This document shows, piece by piece, positions 4,631 through 5,106 of a stretch of 5,106 nucleotides of DNA. The notes under the pieces are model-generated. The model was not told the origin of the DNA, did not search any database, and saw only the letters and a list, made by a program, of their open reading frames with translations. Both the position numbers and the translations under genes were made by a program. This DNA comes from Brevundimonas sp. (GTDB lineage: Bacteria; Pseudomonadota; Alphaproteobacteria; Caulobacterales; Caulobacteraceae), in assembly GCF_031082345.1 (NCBI RefSeq), contig NZ_JAVHLH010000205.1, positions 1 through 5,106 on the forward strand, read 5' to 3'. How positions within the stretch are numbered: the stretch's first letter is position 1; each line of letters opens with the position of its first letter.

Positions 4631-5106
4631 CTACATCCTGAAGACGCCGAAGGTGGTCTCCGGGATCGGCGCATTCAGGCTGGCGCTGATGGCCAGACCC
4701 AGCACATCGCGCGTCTGCACCGGGTCGATCACCCCGTCGTCCCAGAGGCGGGCGGTGGCGTGGTAGGGGTTTCCCTCGTCCTCGTATTTCTGGCGCACCG
4801 GGGCCTTGAAGGCCTCGGCCTCCTCGGGCGTCCAGGTGTCGGCGTCGCGGTGGACGGTGGCGAGGACGGCGGCGGCCTGTTCGCCGCCCATGACGCTGAT
4901 CCGGCTGTTGGGCCAGGTGAAGAGGAAGCGGGGGCCGAAGGCGCGGCCGCACATGCCGTAGTTGCCGGCCCCGAAGCTGCCGCCGATCAGGACGGTGAAT
5001 TTGGGCACCTCGGCCGAGGAGACGGCGGTGACCAGCTTGGCGCCGTTCTTGGCGATGCCCTCGGCCTCGTATTTGCCGCCGACCATGAAGCCCGAGATGT
5101 TCTGCA
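4631..5106 (-). CDS. liuB: Methylcrotonyl-CoA carboxylase beta subunit (carboxyltransferase), C-terminal part
   Basis: The beta subunit moves the carboxyl group from biotin to 3-methylcrotonyl-CoA. Seen: the last 157 residues, open at the right window edge; the reading frame continues upstream of the internal Met at 5086 as QNISGFM, so that Met is not the start. The visible part includes [19 protein letters not shown] (1-19), the glycine-rich [21 protein letters not shown] (about 40-60) typical of the C-terminal carboxyltransferase subdomain, [15 protein letters not shown] (about 64-78), and the ending [12 protein letters not shown]...FGVFRM, which is the usual MCC beta C-terminus and separates it from propionyl-CoA carboxylase beta. 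The full protein is normally about 530 residues, so roughly two thirds lie to the right. It is on the same strand as liuC and liuD but separated from liuC by two plus-strand genes. A palindromic element begins 6 bases after its stop. Confidence 0.95.
   Translation of the reverse strand, partial: QNISGFMVGGKYEAEGIAKNGAKLVTAVSSAEVPKFTVLIGGSFGAGNYGMCGRAFGPRFLFTWPNSRISVMGGEQAAAVLATVHRDADTWTPEEAEAFKAPVRQKYEDEGNPYHATARLWDDGVIDPVQTRDVLGLAISASLNAPIPETTFGVFRM

Noticed and set aside
4419..4952. 177-residue minus-strand open frame overlapping liuB
   Set aside because: Out of frame with the clear carboxyltransferase sequence and extends into the repeat array.

Overview
The window is GC-rich DNA, near 70% G+C over most of its length, with a strong G/C third-position bias. 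It looks like an alphaproteobacterium, plausibly Caulobacterales (Caulobacter, Brevundimonas or Phenylobacterium); this placement rests on composition, protein style and palindromic intergenic repeats, not on a marker gene.

Layout, left to right. (1) Minus strand, 1-1418: methylcrotonyl-CoA carboxylase alpha subunit (biotin carboxylase part), cut by the left edge. (2) 1419-1508: short gap with a GC-rich heptamer repeat and an inverted repeat. (3) Minus strand, 1509-2408: crotonase-fold methylglutaconyl-CoA hydratase. (4) 2409-2603: divergent intergenic region with candidate control sites. (5) Plus strand, 2604-3968: protein with two HD domains in tandem, the first degenerate and the second a canonical HD-GYP cyclic-di-GMP phosphodiesterase domain. 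(6) Plus strand, 4049-4411: small DUF2200 protein. (7) 4416-4624: dense array of palindromes bounded by inverted 38-bp repeats, between convergent genes. (8) Minus strand, 4631-5106: C-terminal part of methylcrotonyl-CoA carboxylase beta subunit, cut by the right edge.

The three minus-strand genes are consecutive parts of the leucine/isovalerate (liu) catabolic pathway. The carboxylase (beta plus alpha) turns 3-methylcrotonyl-CoA into 3-methylglutaconyl-CoA, and the hydratase turns that into HMG-CoA. The order on the minus strand is liuB, liuC, liuD, but liuB and liuC are separated by 2.2 kb carrying two opposite-strand genes with no evident link to leucine. liuC-liuD therefore probably needs its own promoter in 2409-2603.

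The most interesting non-coding signal is the 209-bp palindromic array at 4416-4624. Three stem-loops share an outer stem, a bulge position and covarying inner stems; three hairpins abut with no gap; and each convergent gene ends 4-6 bases before the same 38-bp element read in the same sense. Other points are a sharp codon-use shift inside liuD at codon 359 and the degenerate first HD domain. I saw no defence system, transposase, CRISPR array, tRNA or rRNA.
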